DNA of 27,771 bases from Dialister sp. CAG:486 (GTDB lineage Bacteria; Bacillota; Negativicutes; Veillonellales; Dialisteraceae): positions 1-27,771 of the forward strand of contig FR879548.1 of the NCBI GenBank assembly GCA_000434475.1, written 5' to 3'. The translations under genes were made by a program, and so were the position numbers. Shown here piece by piece: positions 1 through 7,486 of the stretch. Every line of letters starts with the position of its first letter. Position 1 is the first letter of the stretch. A model generated the notes under the pieces. That model worked only from the letters and a program-made list of their open reading frames with translations, ran no database searches and was not told where the DNA came from.

Positions 1-93
1 GATTTCTCGCTTACGCTCGAAATGACGATACGAAACCATCTGATGTCTTCCAGTCTTCTAGTCACTAGTCACCAGTCACTAGCTACTAGTCAT
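1..93. repeat. Intergenic repeat mosaic (edge copy)
   Basis: This gene-free stretch contains two dispersed repeat modules. Positions 1-33 hold a TTCTCGCTTACGCTCGAAAT-type module, cut by the window edge. Positions 57-92 hold a run of ACTAGTCAC/CAGTCAC/TAGCTACTAG tags. The same arrangement recurs at 2513-2602 and, inverted, at 7487-7595. No coding signal is seen. Confidence 0.75.
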
Positions 94-121
94 CCGACAT
101 GGCATCCATGATCCCCCACGC

Positions 122-157
122 AAAAATCCCGCTATCTCTCAAGATAGCGGGATTTTT
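122..157 (-). terminator. Rho-independent terminator of the PBP1A gene
   Basis: A perfect 16-bp inverted repeat (122-137 with 142-157) encloses a 4-base loop at 138-141. It is bounded by an A run on the left and a T run on the right, so it could work in both directions. It sits just past the stop codon of the penicillin-binding protein gene at 174, which ends on the minus strand. Confidence 0.9.
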
Positions 158-173
158 ATGGAGCCGTGAGATC

Positions 174-2237
174 TCAATTCGTCGGCTTATCCGTTCCCTC
201 CTGCGGCTTCGCCGGTGTTTTGCCGGTGATGCGGTCGAGGAGCTTGCTGCCGGCGGATTTCTTTTCCTTATCCTTCTTCTCTTTTTCTGCCTTGGCTTTG
301 TCTTCTGCTTCCTTCTTCGCCTGTGCCTCACGGGCTTTTGCCATTTCAGCGCGTACAGAATCCGGAATCTCGAAAGACTTCGACTTGTACTGTCCGAGAG
401 CCACGCTCATGAAGTCGCGCCAGATGGCTGCCGGGATCGTACCGCCGGTGTAGCCGGCATTGGTCGAGGTATCGTCGCCGATCCAGACTGCGGTGACGAG
501 CTCCGGCGTGTAGCCGACGAACCAGGCATCGTGCTCGTCATCGGTGGTACCGGTCTTGCCGGCTGCGGTACGGCCGATGGCCGCATTGCCGCCGGTGCCT
601 CTGGAAACGACCTCTTCCAGGATGCTCGTCAGGCGGTATACCGCATTTTCACTCACGACCTGCTTGCTGGGAGCGGTCTGTGAATGGTCCTCGAGCACAT
701 TGCCATTGCGATCGACGACCTTCAGGATCGCCGTCGGTTCGACGAGCTTGCCGCCATTCGCAAAGACGCTATACGCCTTCGCCATATCGATCAGGGAGAC
801 GCCATTGGTCAGGCCGCCGATGGAGGCCGCGAGGTTGTTATCATTCGCCTTGCCATCCTTCACGAGGGTGGAAATGCCGCAGGCCTCCGCAGTAGCGAGG
901 ATCTTCGACATGCCGACCTTGTCTGCGAGGTCAATGGTCGGGATATTCATGGAATGTACGAGCGCTTCTTCGAGCGTCACCTTGCCGCCCGAGGTGCCGC
1001 CGTAGTTCTTCGGCGTCCAGCCGCCCGCATAGGTCTTTTTCTCATTGCTGATGGTATCGTAAGGGCTGTACTTGTTTTCAAACGCCGTCAGATACACGAA
1101 CGGCTTGAAGGCCGAGCCCGGCTGACGGACCATCTGTGTCGCGCGGTTGAACTGGTCTTCACCGCGTCCGCCGACCATGGCTTTGACATGGCCCGTACCT
1201 GTCTCGATGGTGACGAGCGCTCCCTGCGGCTGGGTGAGACCCTTGCTGTTCTTATTCCCTTTCGGCAGCTCGGCGGCGAGTGCCTTCTCCGCTTCCTTCT
1301 GCATGTCGAGATTCAGCGTGGTGTAGACCTGCAGTCCTTCTTTGTAGATTGCATCCGAGTCATACTTATCGCTGATGGACTGGATGACATAGTTGATGAA
1401 ATACTGCGCGGTCCCCGCACCGGATTTTCCTTTGTCCTGCTTGGCCAGATGCACATCGGCCGCTTTCGCCGCCTGTGCGTCCGTTGCGGAAATGTAGCCG
1501 TACTTCGCCATCTGATCGAGTACGATGCCCTGACGGTACTTTGCTGCTTCCAGACTGCGGAAAGGCGAGTAATAGTTCGGACTGTTCGGAAGGCCTGCCA
1601 GCATCGCACACTGCGAGAGCGAGAGATCCTTCACATCCTTTCCGAAATACACATGCGCCGCGGTCTGGATGCCATAGCAGCCCTGACCGAAATAGATCTG
1701 GTTCATGTACATTTCCAGGATCTGCTTCTTAGTGTACTTGCTTTCGATCTCAAAAGCCAGCACCACTTCGAGCAGCTTTCTTTTCAGCGTCTGCTCCTGC
1801 GTGAGGAAGGCATTGCGCGCGAGCTGCTGGGTGATGGTCGAACCGCCCTGCCCTGTCGCATTGCCGCTCGTCAGATTCGCAAAGACCGCACGCAGGATGC
1901 CGCGCGGATCGACGCCATGATGCTCATAGAAACGCACATCCTCGGCCGCGACGAATGCATTCTGCAGATTCTGCGGCACCTGAGAGATCGGCACCGGGAT
2001 GCGGTTCTCTTCCGCATGGACGGTCGTGATGAGCCGTCCCTTGTCATCATAGATGCGCGAAGACGCATTCGGCGTGATGTTTCCTGCCACGTCCGGCAGA
2101 TGGCTCGAGACAGACACAAAAAATCCGGCCGCCGCGCCCGCAGCTGCGATGAAGCAGATCACGAAGAGAAAGACCAGCACTTTCTTGAAAGTGGATCGCT
2201 TCTTCGGCTGCTCCCTGCGAATATCTGAATTCTTCAT
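174..2237 (-). CDS. pbp1A: Class A penicillin-binding protein (PBP1A family)
   Basis: Bifunctional peptidoglycan synthase of 687 residues: it polymerises lipid II glycan strands and cross-links the peptides outside the cytoplasmic membrane. A basic N-terminus is followed by one membrane anchor at about residues 19-42. The GT51 transglycosylase domain shows EDVRFYEHHG (catalytic Glu99) and GGSTITQQLARN (131-142). The transpeptidase domain shows SAFK (nucleophile Ser375), SMN (429-431) and KTGTT (561-565). The last 55 residues or so are a Lys/Glu/Ala-rich tail, probably disordered. An AGGAG motif stands about 7 bases before the ATG at 2237. The gene lies downstream of an L,D-transpeptidase gene but has its own promoter and terminator, so the pair is functionally related without being one operon. 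It is full length. The paralogue assignment (1A versus another class A type) is by family resemblance only. Confidence 0.95.
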   Translation of the reverse strand: MKNSDIRREQPKKRSTFKKVLVFLFVICFIAAAGAAAGFFVSVSSHLPDVAGNITPNASSRIYDDKGRLITTVHAEENRIPVPISQVPQNLQNAFVAAEDVRFYEHHGVDPRGILRAVFANLTSGNATGQGGSTITQQLARNAFLTQEQTLKRKLLEVVLAFEIESKYTKKQILEMYMNQIYFGQGCYGIQTAAHVYFGKDVKDLSLSQCAMLAGLPNSPNYYSPFRSLEAAKYRQGIVLDQMAKYGYISATDAQAAKAADVHLAKQDKGKSGAGTAQYFINYVIQSISDKYDSDAIYKEGLQVYTTLNLDMQKEAEKALAAELPKGNKNSKGLTQPQGALVTIETGTGHVKAMVGGRGEDQFNRATQMVRQPGSAFKPFVYLTAFENKYSPYDTISNEKKTYAGGWTPKNYGGTSGGKVTLEEALVHSMNIPTIDLADKVGMSKILATAEACGISTLVKDGKANDNNLAASIGGLTNGVSLIDMAKAYSVFANGGKLVEPTAILKVVDRNGNVLEDHSQTAPSKQVVSENAVYRLTSILEEVVSRGTGGNAAIGRTAAGKTGTTDDEHDAWFVGYTPELVTAVWIGDDTSTNAGYTGGTIPAAIWRDFMSVALGQYKSKSFEIPDSVRAEMAKAREAQAKKEAEDKAKAEKEKKDKEKKSAGSKLLDRITGKTPAKPQEGTDKPTN

Positions 2238-2316
2238 AGATCGCTCCTGTGATCGAAAATGTAAATCGCGTTCTTCCTATTCCATCCAAAAACGCAATGG
2301 GCATACAAGCATCTAT

Positions 2317-2325
2317 ATTATAGCA
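2317..2325 (-). promoter_or_regulatory. Extended -10 promoter of pbp1A
   Basis: Read on the minus strand, TGCTATAAT gives a perfect -10 hexamer (2317-2322) with the extended TG motif. It lies about 80 bases upstream of the PBP1A start. No good -35 element is seen at 16-18 bases, which fits an extended -10 promoter. Confidence 0.55.
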
Positions 2326-2360
2326 CAGGTTGGGAATGAGAAACAGAAACAGGGCTTAAT

Positions 2361-2402
2361 GGTTCAGGGTTCAAGGTTCAAGGGTTCAGGGTTCAAGGTT
2401 GT
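2361..2402. repeat. Tandem GGTTCA(A)GG array
   Basis: Five closely spaced, slightly irregular units of GGTTCAGG or GGTTCAAGG run through this stretch, which ends with GGTTGTGG. The same unit appears at 3684-3692 and at 6065-6142, in each case upstream of a minus-strand gene. On the minus strand each GGTTCAAG unit reads CTTGAACC, which contains the -35-like hexamer TTGAAC. Confidence 0.75.
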
Positions 2403-2602
2403 GGTGGCGGCTTCGCCGCGAACATTTATGGGGCGATGCCCGAAGGTCTTGGAGAGTGCAGGTTTCCCGTTTTGAGTTCTCCAAACATCGACCGCGGGGG
2501 CGCGAATGGCAAAGATTTCTCGCTTCGCTCGAAATGACGATACGAGAGAGTCTAATGCCTCCTAGTCTCTTAGTCTCCTAGCCACTAGTCACCAATCCCC
2601 AG
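2403..2602. repeat. Composite intergenic repeat (copy 1)
   Basis: This gene-free 200-base region is built of GTGGTGGCGGCTTCGCCGCG, GGGGCGATGCCCGAAGG, a TTTCCCGTTTTGAG...CCAAACATCGACCG block, the module at 2513-2546, and a tail of CCTAGTCT/ACTAGTCAC tags. The same blocks occur in the same order on the opposite strand at 7487-7678, with roughly four bases in five identical by eye. Two short open frames here have no ribosome binding site and are not called. Confidence 0.75.
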
Positions 2603-2605
2603 CAC

Positions 2606-2635
2606 AAAAAATCCGCTCCTCTCGGAGCGGATTTT
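2606..2635 (-). terminator. Terminator of the L,D-transpeptidase gene
   Basis: A 12-bp perfect stem (2608-2619 with 2624-2635) encloses a 4-base loop and is followed on the minus strand by a T run. It begins directly after the L,D-transpeptidase stop codon at 2637-2639. Confidence 0.9.
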
Positions 2636-2636
2636 C

Positions 2637-3632
2637 TCATTCCAGTATGAAATTGTGCTTCTCATCCAGATGCCCCGTGAGGCGAAAAAGCGCCGGCGCA
2701 TCACTCGCATCGATATAGATGTATTTTCCTCTCTTGAGGCCGGGTGCCTTTCCGAAGGTGGTGGTGAAGCGCTTCCAGTTCGGCGACCACTCCGTGCGGA
2801 TGCCGGCGGCCTTCGCGATGGCCATCACAGGAAGATACACGTGTCCGTCCTTGCCATAGGCGTGGACATCGAGCAGCTCTCCTTTGAGATACAGGTCATA
2901 AACCTTTGCCACATAGCGAGGCTGTCCGTCCGAGCTGTCGATCGCCTGCTGGATGCTCGCATCATCGGCAAGACCGCCCGCCCCCAGCTCCGCCAGCTTC
3001 TTTCTGACATCAGAGATCTCGAGCGGCTCTCGCCCATAGCCGTCAGGGTATACGTAGTAAACGACGGTTTTGTCCGGATCCATCTCTGCCACGACACGTT
3101 CATACTTGATGTCGACAGGGATCCCCTTCACGATGTGATCGAAGAGGTCTTCGACATCCTTCTCGTACATGCGAACACAGCCGTGAGATGCGTAGCCGCC
3201 GATGGAGGACGGCACATTCGTCCCATGGATCCCATAATTACCGCCGATCCCGATCCAGCGGTAGCCGAGCGGACAGTCCGGCCCCGACGGAACCTCGGTC
3301 TTCGGATCATCCGGATCGACCCAGGTCGGATTGATCTCCATTTCGACCACCTTGCGCCGCCCGGTCGGTGTCGGAGAATCCGGCTTGCCCGGTGCGACAG
3401 GATACATGCGGATGCCGACGTCCCCCTGATACAGGGTGAGAAGGCGGCTCGCCAGATTGATCTCGATCCGCTTGTCCTCGAACGCCGGTCTCTTCAGCGT
3501 GTCTTCCGCTTTTCCCTGCGTCGCTTCCGCCTGAGCAGGGAGCTGGGCGCTCACATTGTCCTTCGCATCGGAAACAAAAGGCATGGCACTGGCGGCGCAG
3601 AGTGCCATGGTCATGAGTACTTTTTTCAACAA
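2637..3632 (-). CDS. L,D-transpeptidase (YkuD domain) with C-terminal stalk-like domain
   Basis: Envelope enzyme of 331 residues expected to form 3-3 peptidoglycan cross-links or attach proteins to peptidoglycan. A signal peptide covers about residues 1-22, with a hydrophobic core and an AMPFVSDA-type cleavage region. The YkuD domain spans roughly 52-178, with HGTN at 136-139 and the catalytic SHGCVRM at 149-155 (His150, Cys152). The last 80 residues resemble the copper-amine-oxidase-like 'stalk' domain found in Firmicute envelope proteins; this is a resemblance only. The frame stays open upstream to 3842, but that part is translated repeat DNA. The TTG at 3632 is preferred because AAGGTGGG (3639-3646) lies 6 bases upstream and the promoter at 3664-3691 would start transcription near 3657. 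The second TTG (3629) or the ATG at 3614 are alternatives. Confidence 0.9.
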   Translation of the reverse strand: MLKKVLMTMALCAASAMPFVSDAKDNVSAQLPAQAEATQGKAEDTLKRPAFEDKRIEINLASRLLTLYQGDVGIRMYPVAPGKPDSPTPTGRRKVVEMEINPTWVDPDDPKTEVPSGPDCPLGYRWIGIGGNYGIHGTNVPSSIGGYASHGCVRMYEKDVEDLFDHIVKGIPVDIKYERVVAEMDPDKTVVYYVYPDGYGREPLEISDVRKKLAELGAGGLADDASIQQAIDSSDGQPRYVAKVYDLYLKGELLDVHAYGKDGHVYLPVMAIAKAAGIRTEWSPNWKRFTTTFGKAPGLKRGKYIYIDASDAPALFRLTGHLDEKHNFILE

Positions 3633-3663
3633 AGAAATCCCACCTTTGCATTGATTTCTCTTT

Positions 3664-3691
3664 ATTATAACATGTTTAGCAGAGGGTTCAA
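3664..3691 (-). promoter_or_regulatory. Promoter of the L,D-transpeptidase gene
   Basis: On the minus strand TTGAAC (3686-3691) is separated by 16 bases from a perfect TATAAT (3664-3669). The -35 element is part of a GGTTCAAG repeat unit. The predicted transcript start lies about 25 bases before the TTG start codon. Confidence 0.7.
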
Positions 3692-3873
3692 GATTTGCCC
3701 GCAGGCCATGAGAAAGCGGTGTCCTCGTATCGTTACCTCGCGAGGGGATGAAAGAGAAATGGGGATACTCTTTCATGCGCTCCCCCTTTGAGAAGGGGCT
3801 GCTCAACTGGGAGGAGTTCTTTGAAACCCAATCCCCAGTCACTAGCTACTAGTCACTAGTCCCCAACTATCAG
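3692..3873. repeat. Intergenic repeat mosaic between pseudopilin and L,D-transpeptidase genes
   Basis: No gene is seen. The stretch contains a diverged CTCGTATCGTTACCTCGCGA block, a CCCCTT-TGAG-AAGGGG hairpin around 3782-3797, and a tag run of CAGTCACTAGCTACTAG type from about 3836 to 3876 that reaches into the stop codon of the next gene. The hairpin has no T run and is unlikely to be a classical terminator. Confidence 0.65.
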
Positions 3874-4233
3874 TCACCGATCCACCAGTGTCTCGGCTCG
3901 GTAGGTCTCTCCGCTTTCATGCGTGACTTCACAGGAAAGACGGATGACGGCGGCTCCCTCTACTGCGGTCTCTTCCTGATGGAAATCTACGCGGTACGTT
4001 CTCCCATTTCTTTCTATGTCTCTCGGAATCGAAAGCGGCGTACCAAAGCGCACCGCCGCCTTCCCCTGTTCCAGCGCTTCCTGTACAATGAGCGCTTCAT
4101 CGGTCGCGATCTCCATCCTGACCTCCCGGCGCATCGCCTGCGAAAGCGTCAGCGCGACGCTGCCGGCAAGGATCAGGATGACCGTGATCCCTGCGAGTAC
4201 CCAGACCATGAGGAAGCCGCGATGTGTTTTCAT
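3874..4233 (-). CDS. Pseudopilin-like protein with atypical prepilin N-terminus
   Basis: Small protein of 119 residues. It begins MKTHRGFLMVWVLAGITVIL, which fits a short basic leader, a Gly-Phe prepilin cleavage site after residue 6, and a hydrophobic helix to about residue 29. The usual Glu at mature position 5 is replaced by Trp. That is seen in minor pseudopilins of the GspK/PilX kind, but the small size argues against a full GspK. The rest is a soluble, Glu- and Arg-rich domain without cysteines. AAGGAGG lies 4 bases before the ATG, a strong ribosome binding site. A prepilin peptidase and a second pseudopilin lie 2-3 kb upstream on the same strand, separated by dnaB, so it may belong to a DNA-uptake or pilus machine whose other parts lie elsewhere. 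The function is inferred from the N-terminus only. Confidence 0.7.
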   Translation of the reverse strand: MKTHRGFLMVWVLAGITVILILAGSVALTLSQAMRREVRMEIATDEALIVQEALEQGKAAVRFGTPLSIPRDIERNGRTYRVDFHQEETAVEGAAVIRLSCEVTHESGETYRAETLVDR

Positions 4234-4256
4234 TTTGCCTCCTTAGGGAAAGCAGC

Positions 4257-4537
4257 TAGGGATTAGGAGTGACTGGTGACTAGTGACTGGTGACTGGTGA
4301 CTAAATACAACCTTCGGACACCATCATGATTTATACTCCGCGGCGCATTTCGTCATCCTGAGCGGAGTGAAATGTCGGATGTTCGATCATGTAAAGGCGG
4401 AACAGTGAGAACTGAGTCGAAGGATCTGGCGCCGCACCACCATTTCGCATTTCTCATTTCTAATTTCTAATTCAAACGAGGCTTTCAAACATAATCAAAG
4501 GGCGGCACGCCCCACTGGCTAACCCTGAATCCCCTTC
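4257..4537. repeat. Composite intergenic repeat holding a 129-bp perfect duplication (copy A)
   Basis: The region between dnaB and the pseudopilin gene starts with a GTGACTGGTGACTAGTGACT tag run (4269-4303). It continues with CCTTCGGACA and then a 129-bp block (4340-4468) identical base for base to 7869-7997. The block includes CGTCATCCTGAGCGGAGTGA and GAGTCGAAGGATCT, and ends in CATTTCTAATTTCT. Flanks on both sides are also related to the second copy but diverged. No gene or clear terminator is seen. Confidence 0.9.
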
Positions 4538-6024
4538 TCACATCATATCCGGCGGCGGTTCCTGATTGGTGAGTTCATAGAAGAGCGTGAACTGGCCGGC
4601 GAAGAGGAGCTTCACCGTATCGACGGGGCCGTTACGGTTCTTGGCGAGGATGATCTCCGTCTCATTCTTCTGCGGATTGTCATCCTCCATGTCGCGGTCG
4701 TAGTACGCGGGACGGAAGAGGAAGGACACCATGTCCGCATCCTGTTCCAGAGAGCCGGATTCTCGCAGGTCAGAAAGGAGCGGGCGGTGGTCCTGACGGG
4801 CCTCGACGCTTCGGGACAGCTGCGAAAGAGCGATGACCGGAACATTCAGCTCACGTGCCAGACTCTTCAACGATCGGGAAATCTCGGAGATCTCCTGCTG
4901 GCGGTTATCTCCGTTTCGGAGCGTATTCTTCGCCTGCATGAGCTGAAGATAGTCGATCATGATGATGTCGAGCCCCTGCTCCGCCTTGAGGCGGCGGCAC
5001 TTGGAGCGGATCTCCGAGACGGAGACGCCCGGCGTATCATCGATAAAGAGCGGCGCATCCATGAGGACGCTGGCCGCAGAGGCGAGCTGGTCCCACTCCT
5101 TCTGCGTGGAGATCCGCCCGGTGCGGAGCTTCGCGCTGTCGACGAGCGCGGTCGAGCAGAGCAGTCTTTGCACGAGCTGCTCGCGTGACATTTCCAGCGA
5201 GAAGAAGGCGACGTGCTTGTGCGCCGAGGAAATGCTCATGTTCTTCGCGATATTCAGCACAAAAGCCGTCTTACCCATGGATGGACGCGCCGCCACGATG
5301 ATGAAGTCGCCCTTCTGGAAGCCGCTCGTCAACGCATCAAGGGAAGGAAATCCGCTCGGAAGCCCTGTGATGGACTCCTTGTTCTTGAATTTCCGCGTGA
5401 TCTCCTGCAGCTCATTCTGCACCGCCTCGCCGATCGAGGTGAAATCCGAACGGCGGGCATCCCGCGGCACGGGCAGGAGCGGTTTTTTCCCCTTTTTTCG
5501 TCCCGCGTCACGGCAAGGATCGTTTTCTCCGCATTGTCCGTGATATCCTCGACATCATCACGCTCCGAGTACGCCTCATCCGTGATTACGCCGGCTGCAT
5601 CGATCAGCCGCCGGAGCTTCGCCTTGTTCGCGACGATGTCAGCGTGGCGGTCCACCATCTTCGTGGTGGCCACATTCGCCGGCAGATCATTGACATAGAG
5701 GACGCCCCCCACATCATCCAGACGTCCCATGCGCTTCAGCTCTTCCGTCACCGTCAGGATATCCGCCGGCTCGCCCTTGTGCGCCAGATTCAGGATCGCC
5801 TGAAATACGATCGCATTCGCTTCGCGGTAGAAATCCGCGGCCGTCAACTTGTCCTCGGCCGTCATGATCGCGTCCTTGTCGAGCAGCATCGCCCCCAGAA
5901 CGGACTTTTCCGCGTCTATATTCTGCGGCGGAATGCGCGTCACGATCATCGTATCCGTGTCCGGCTTCTTCCCCCAGCCCTCTTTCTTCCAATTTCCCTT
6001 CGACTTGCTCTCATTCTCTGCCAC
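4538..6024 (-). CDS. dnaB: Replicative DNA helicase DnaB, reading frame interrupted at a homopolymer
   Basis: Hexameric replication-fork helicase, essential in bacteria. The N-terminal DnaB domain is read in one frame down to about 5482. The RecA-like helicase domain is read in the -1 frame from there to the stop at 4538. It holds ARPSMGKT (Walker A), IIMIDYLQLM (Walker B), SRSVEARQDHRPLLSDLRES and AKNRNGPV. The join lies in two A6 runs around a G4 (minus strand; 5483-5498). One extra base restores a single 495-residue frame reading DEKRGKKPLLPVPRDARR. The start is GTG at 6024, with AAAGGAGG 7 bases upstream; a longer frame to 6072 would start upstream of the predicted transcript start. The helicase half alone could begin at GTG 5470, without a good ribosome binding site. 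A charged extension of about 30 residues precedes the domain. Sequencing undercall is likeliest, because the gene should be essential. Confidence 0.9.
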
Positions 6025-6057
6025 AACGCTTCCTCCTTTATATGAAATCATGGTTTC

Positions 6058-6086
6058 ATTATACGGGTTCAAGAAAGTAGGTTCAA
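6058..6086 (-). promoter_or_regulatory. Promoter of dnaB
   Basis: On the minus strand TTGAAC (6081-6086) is separated by exactly 17 bases from a perfect TATAAT (6058-6063). As at the L,D-transpeptidase gene, the -35 hexamer is part of a GGTTCAAG repeat unit. A second unit lies within the spacer. Transcription would start near 6051, upstream of the ribosome binding site at 6032-6039. Confidence 0.75.
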
Positions 6087-6449
6087 GAGAACATGTGTGG
6101 TGGACAGGAGAGGGGGCGGGTTCAGGTTGATGGGTTCAGGGTTGTGGTGCGGCGCATCAAATTTATAAGGCGCCGCAAGTTTTAAACCAAGCGGTACTCC
6201 CGTATCGTCATTCCGAGCGAAGTCGAGGAATCTTTTTTGTTTGCGGACAATCGAATGGTATGAGGAACTTTCTAAACGAGAAACCTCCCCCCGATACGCA
6301 AAAGAGCCCCTTCCTTAGGAAGGGGCCGACGAGCGAAGCGATGCTGGGGGGATAGGGCGTCATTCTACGTTTGTTCGGACAGCGATTTAATCAGTGTTTC
6401 CCTAAAAATTGCGGCGAAGCCGCCACCTTCATTCCGCATTCCTCATTCC
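6087..6449. repeat. Intergenic repeat mosaic upstream of dnaB
   Basis: No gene is seen in these 360 bases. In order there are GGGTTCAGG units (6117-6142), a GCGGCGCATC...GGCGCCGC inverted block (6149-6178), and the module CGTATCGTCATTCCGAGCGA (6201-6233). These are followed by a perfect 9-bp hairpin GCCCCTTCC-TTA-GGAAGGGGC (6306-6326) without a T run. Half of a short palindromic element follows at 6378-6404, matching 23880-23906 at 25 of 27 bases on the opposite strand. The stretch ends with CGGCGAAGCCGCCACC and CATTCCTCATTCCTCATT repeats running into the pseudopilin stop codon. Confidence 0.7.
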
Positions 6450-6956
6450 TCATTTGATTCTCGTCACCCTGACACGCCCCGTGTACATAGCGACTGCGAT
6501 CTCCTTCTCATGCTTTCCATCCTTCGTCCGGAGCCGCATGGTATACTTCCCATTTCCTTCCGAGCCCGCGAAACCATCCTTGCGGAAGACGACATAGAGC
6601 CTTCCCCCTGCACGGATATTGGCAGACAGCGTCCCCCGCGGCTGGATGAATTTCACCCCGCGCTTGGTTAGGTACGACACACGCCCCGCCTCCTCGTCGC
6701 AGTAGAAGGTGACCGACATCGCCGCCATGGTTATATCCTCATGACCGCTTTTCACCATCATCTGCGCCTCGCGGATCGCCGAAGCCACCTCCTCCGATGC
6801 AAGATCGAGCTCCCTCTCCTCCTGCCAGTCCCAGAGCATCGGCACCGCTGCCGCAGAGGCGAGCGCAAAGAGGAAAAGGACGAGCAGCAGCTCAAAGAGA
6901 AGAAAGCCCGAGCGATGCGAGAAGGAAAGCCATTCCCACCGTTTCCTGCACCCCAT
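6450..6956 (-). CDS. Type II/IV pseudopilin (GspH/ComGD-like)
   Basis: Prepilin-like protein of 168 residues. The leader MGCRKRWEWLSFSHRSG is followed by FLLFELLLVLFLFALASAA, a classical prepilin cleavage site with Glu at mature position 5 and a hydrophobic assembly helix. The soluble part is beta-rich with repeated charged turns, and ends VRVTRIK. The ATG at 6956 is chosen because GGAGGTG stands 9 bases upstream and it gives a normal prepilin leader; the frame stays open to 7043 but has no better start. The 5' end overlaps the prepilin peptidase gene by 65 bases, which implies co-transcription and probably translational coupling with the enzyme that would process it. The likely role is as a minor subunit of a DNA-uptake or secretion pseudopilus at the cytoplasmic membrane. 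The precise class is not certain. Confidence 0.8.
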   Translation of the reverse strand: MGCRKRWEWLSFSHRSGFLLFELLLVLFLFALASAAAVPMLWDWQEERELDLASEEVASAIREAQMMVKSGHEDITMAAMSVTFYCDEEAGRVSYLTKRGVKFIQPRGTLSANIRAGGRLYVVFRKDGFAGSEGNGKYTMRLRTKDGKHEKEIAVAMYTGRVRVTRIK

Positions 6957-7470
6957 ACGCCAAAGCACCTCCGATCGCCAGGAAGGGCACGAAGCGGATC
7001 TCCGTCCTTCGCCCCAACCGTCCCCGCAGAAGCAAAAACGCACACCATAAAAGGGCCGCCAGCGATGTCAGCCATAGAGAAAGAAGACCATACATCGGCA
7101 GCAGCCAAAACGAAGAGGCCGCGGCCAGAAACACATCCGCAAGCCCCAGGGATCGCTTAGAGATCAGATACAGCAGTCCATAGAGCGCCCCCATTCCTAC
7201 GCCCGTCAAAAGACAGAGGAGAAACACCCCTCGGGAAATCATCAGTAAAGCGCCGCACACCGAAAGAACGAGCGGCCAGCCATCCGACACATACCCCGTC
7301 CGCGCATCCTCCAGCGCCGGAAAGAGCAGGAAAAGCAGATAGACCCATCTCGCCCACGAGCCTCCCAGCGCAAGTATCACGCCAAAGCCGAGTCCCAGCG
7401 CCGCCACAACGCCCCATCCCCGCCGCCCCGCAAAGATCGCACCACTCGTCAGAAGGTCGAACATTCGCAT
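6892..7470 (-). CDS. Prepilin peptidase (A24 family, catalytic domain only)
   Basis: Integral membrane aspartic peptidase of 192 residues that would cleave prepilin leaders at the Gly-Phe bond on the cytoplasmic side. There are about six hydrophobic segments. The first catalytic Asp lies in ALEDARTGYVSD. The second lies in SLGLADVFLAA, a variant of the usual GxGDxK/L motif in which Ala stands before the Asp. The N-terminal methylase and zinc domain of full-length PilD/ComC is absent, so this is the short form. AAAGGAG lies 6 bases before the ATG at 7470. The downstream pseudopilin gene overlaps its 3' end. No promoter stands out in the repeat-filled region upstream. Confidence 0.85.
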   Translation of the reverse strand: MRMFDLLTSGAIFAGRRGWGVVAALGLGFGVILALGGSWARWVYLLFLLFPALEDARTGYVSDGWPLVLSVCGALLMISRGVFLLCLLTGVGMGALYGLLYLISKRSLGLADVFLAAASSFWLLPMYGLLSLWLTSLAALLWCAFLLLRGRLGRRTEIRFVPFLAIGGALAYGVQETVGMAFLLASLGLSSL

Positions 7471-7486
7471 AGGGAGCTCCTTTCGA

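Noticed and set aside
58..92. Closely spaced ACTAGTCAC tags as a CRISPR array
   Set aside because: Units are 7-10 bases and adjoining, with no constant repeat of 23 bases or more, no spacers and no cas genes.
684..2228. Plus-strand open frame of 514 codons opposite the penicillin-binding protein gene
   Set aside because: It lies wholly antisense to a gene with complete catalytic motifs, is Arg/His/Asp-rich as expected of a shadow frame, and has no recognisable family.
3633..3842. Upstream extension of the L,D-transpeptidase frame as part of the protein
   Set aside because: It would place 70 residues of translated intergenic repeat before a clear signal peptide and would start upstream of the predicted promoter.
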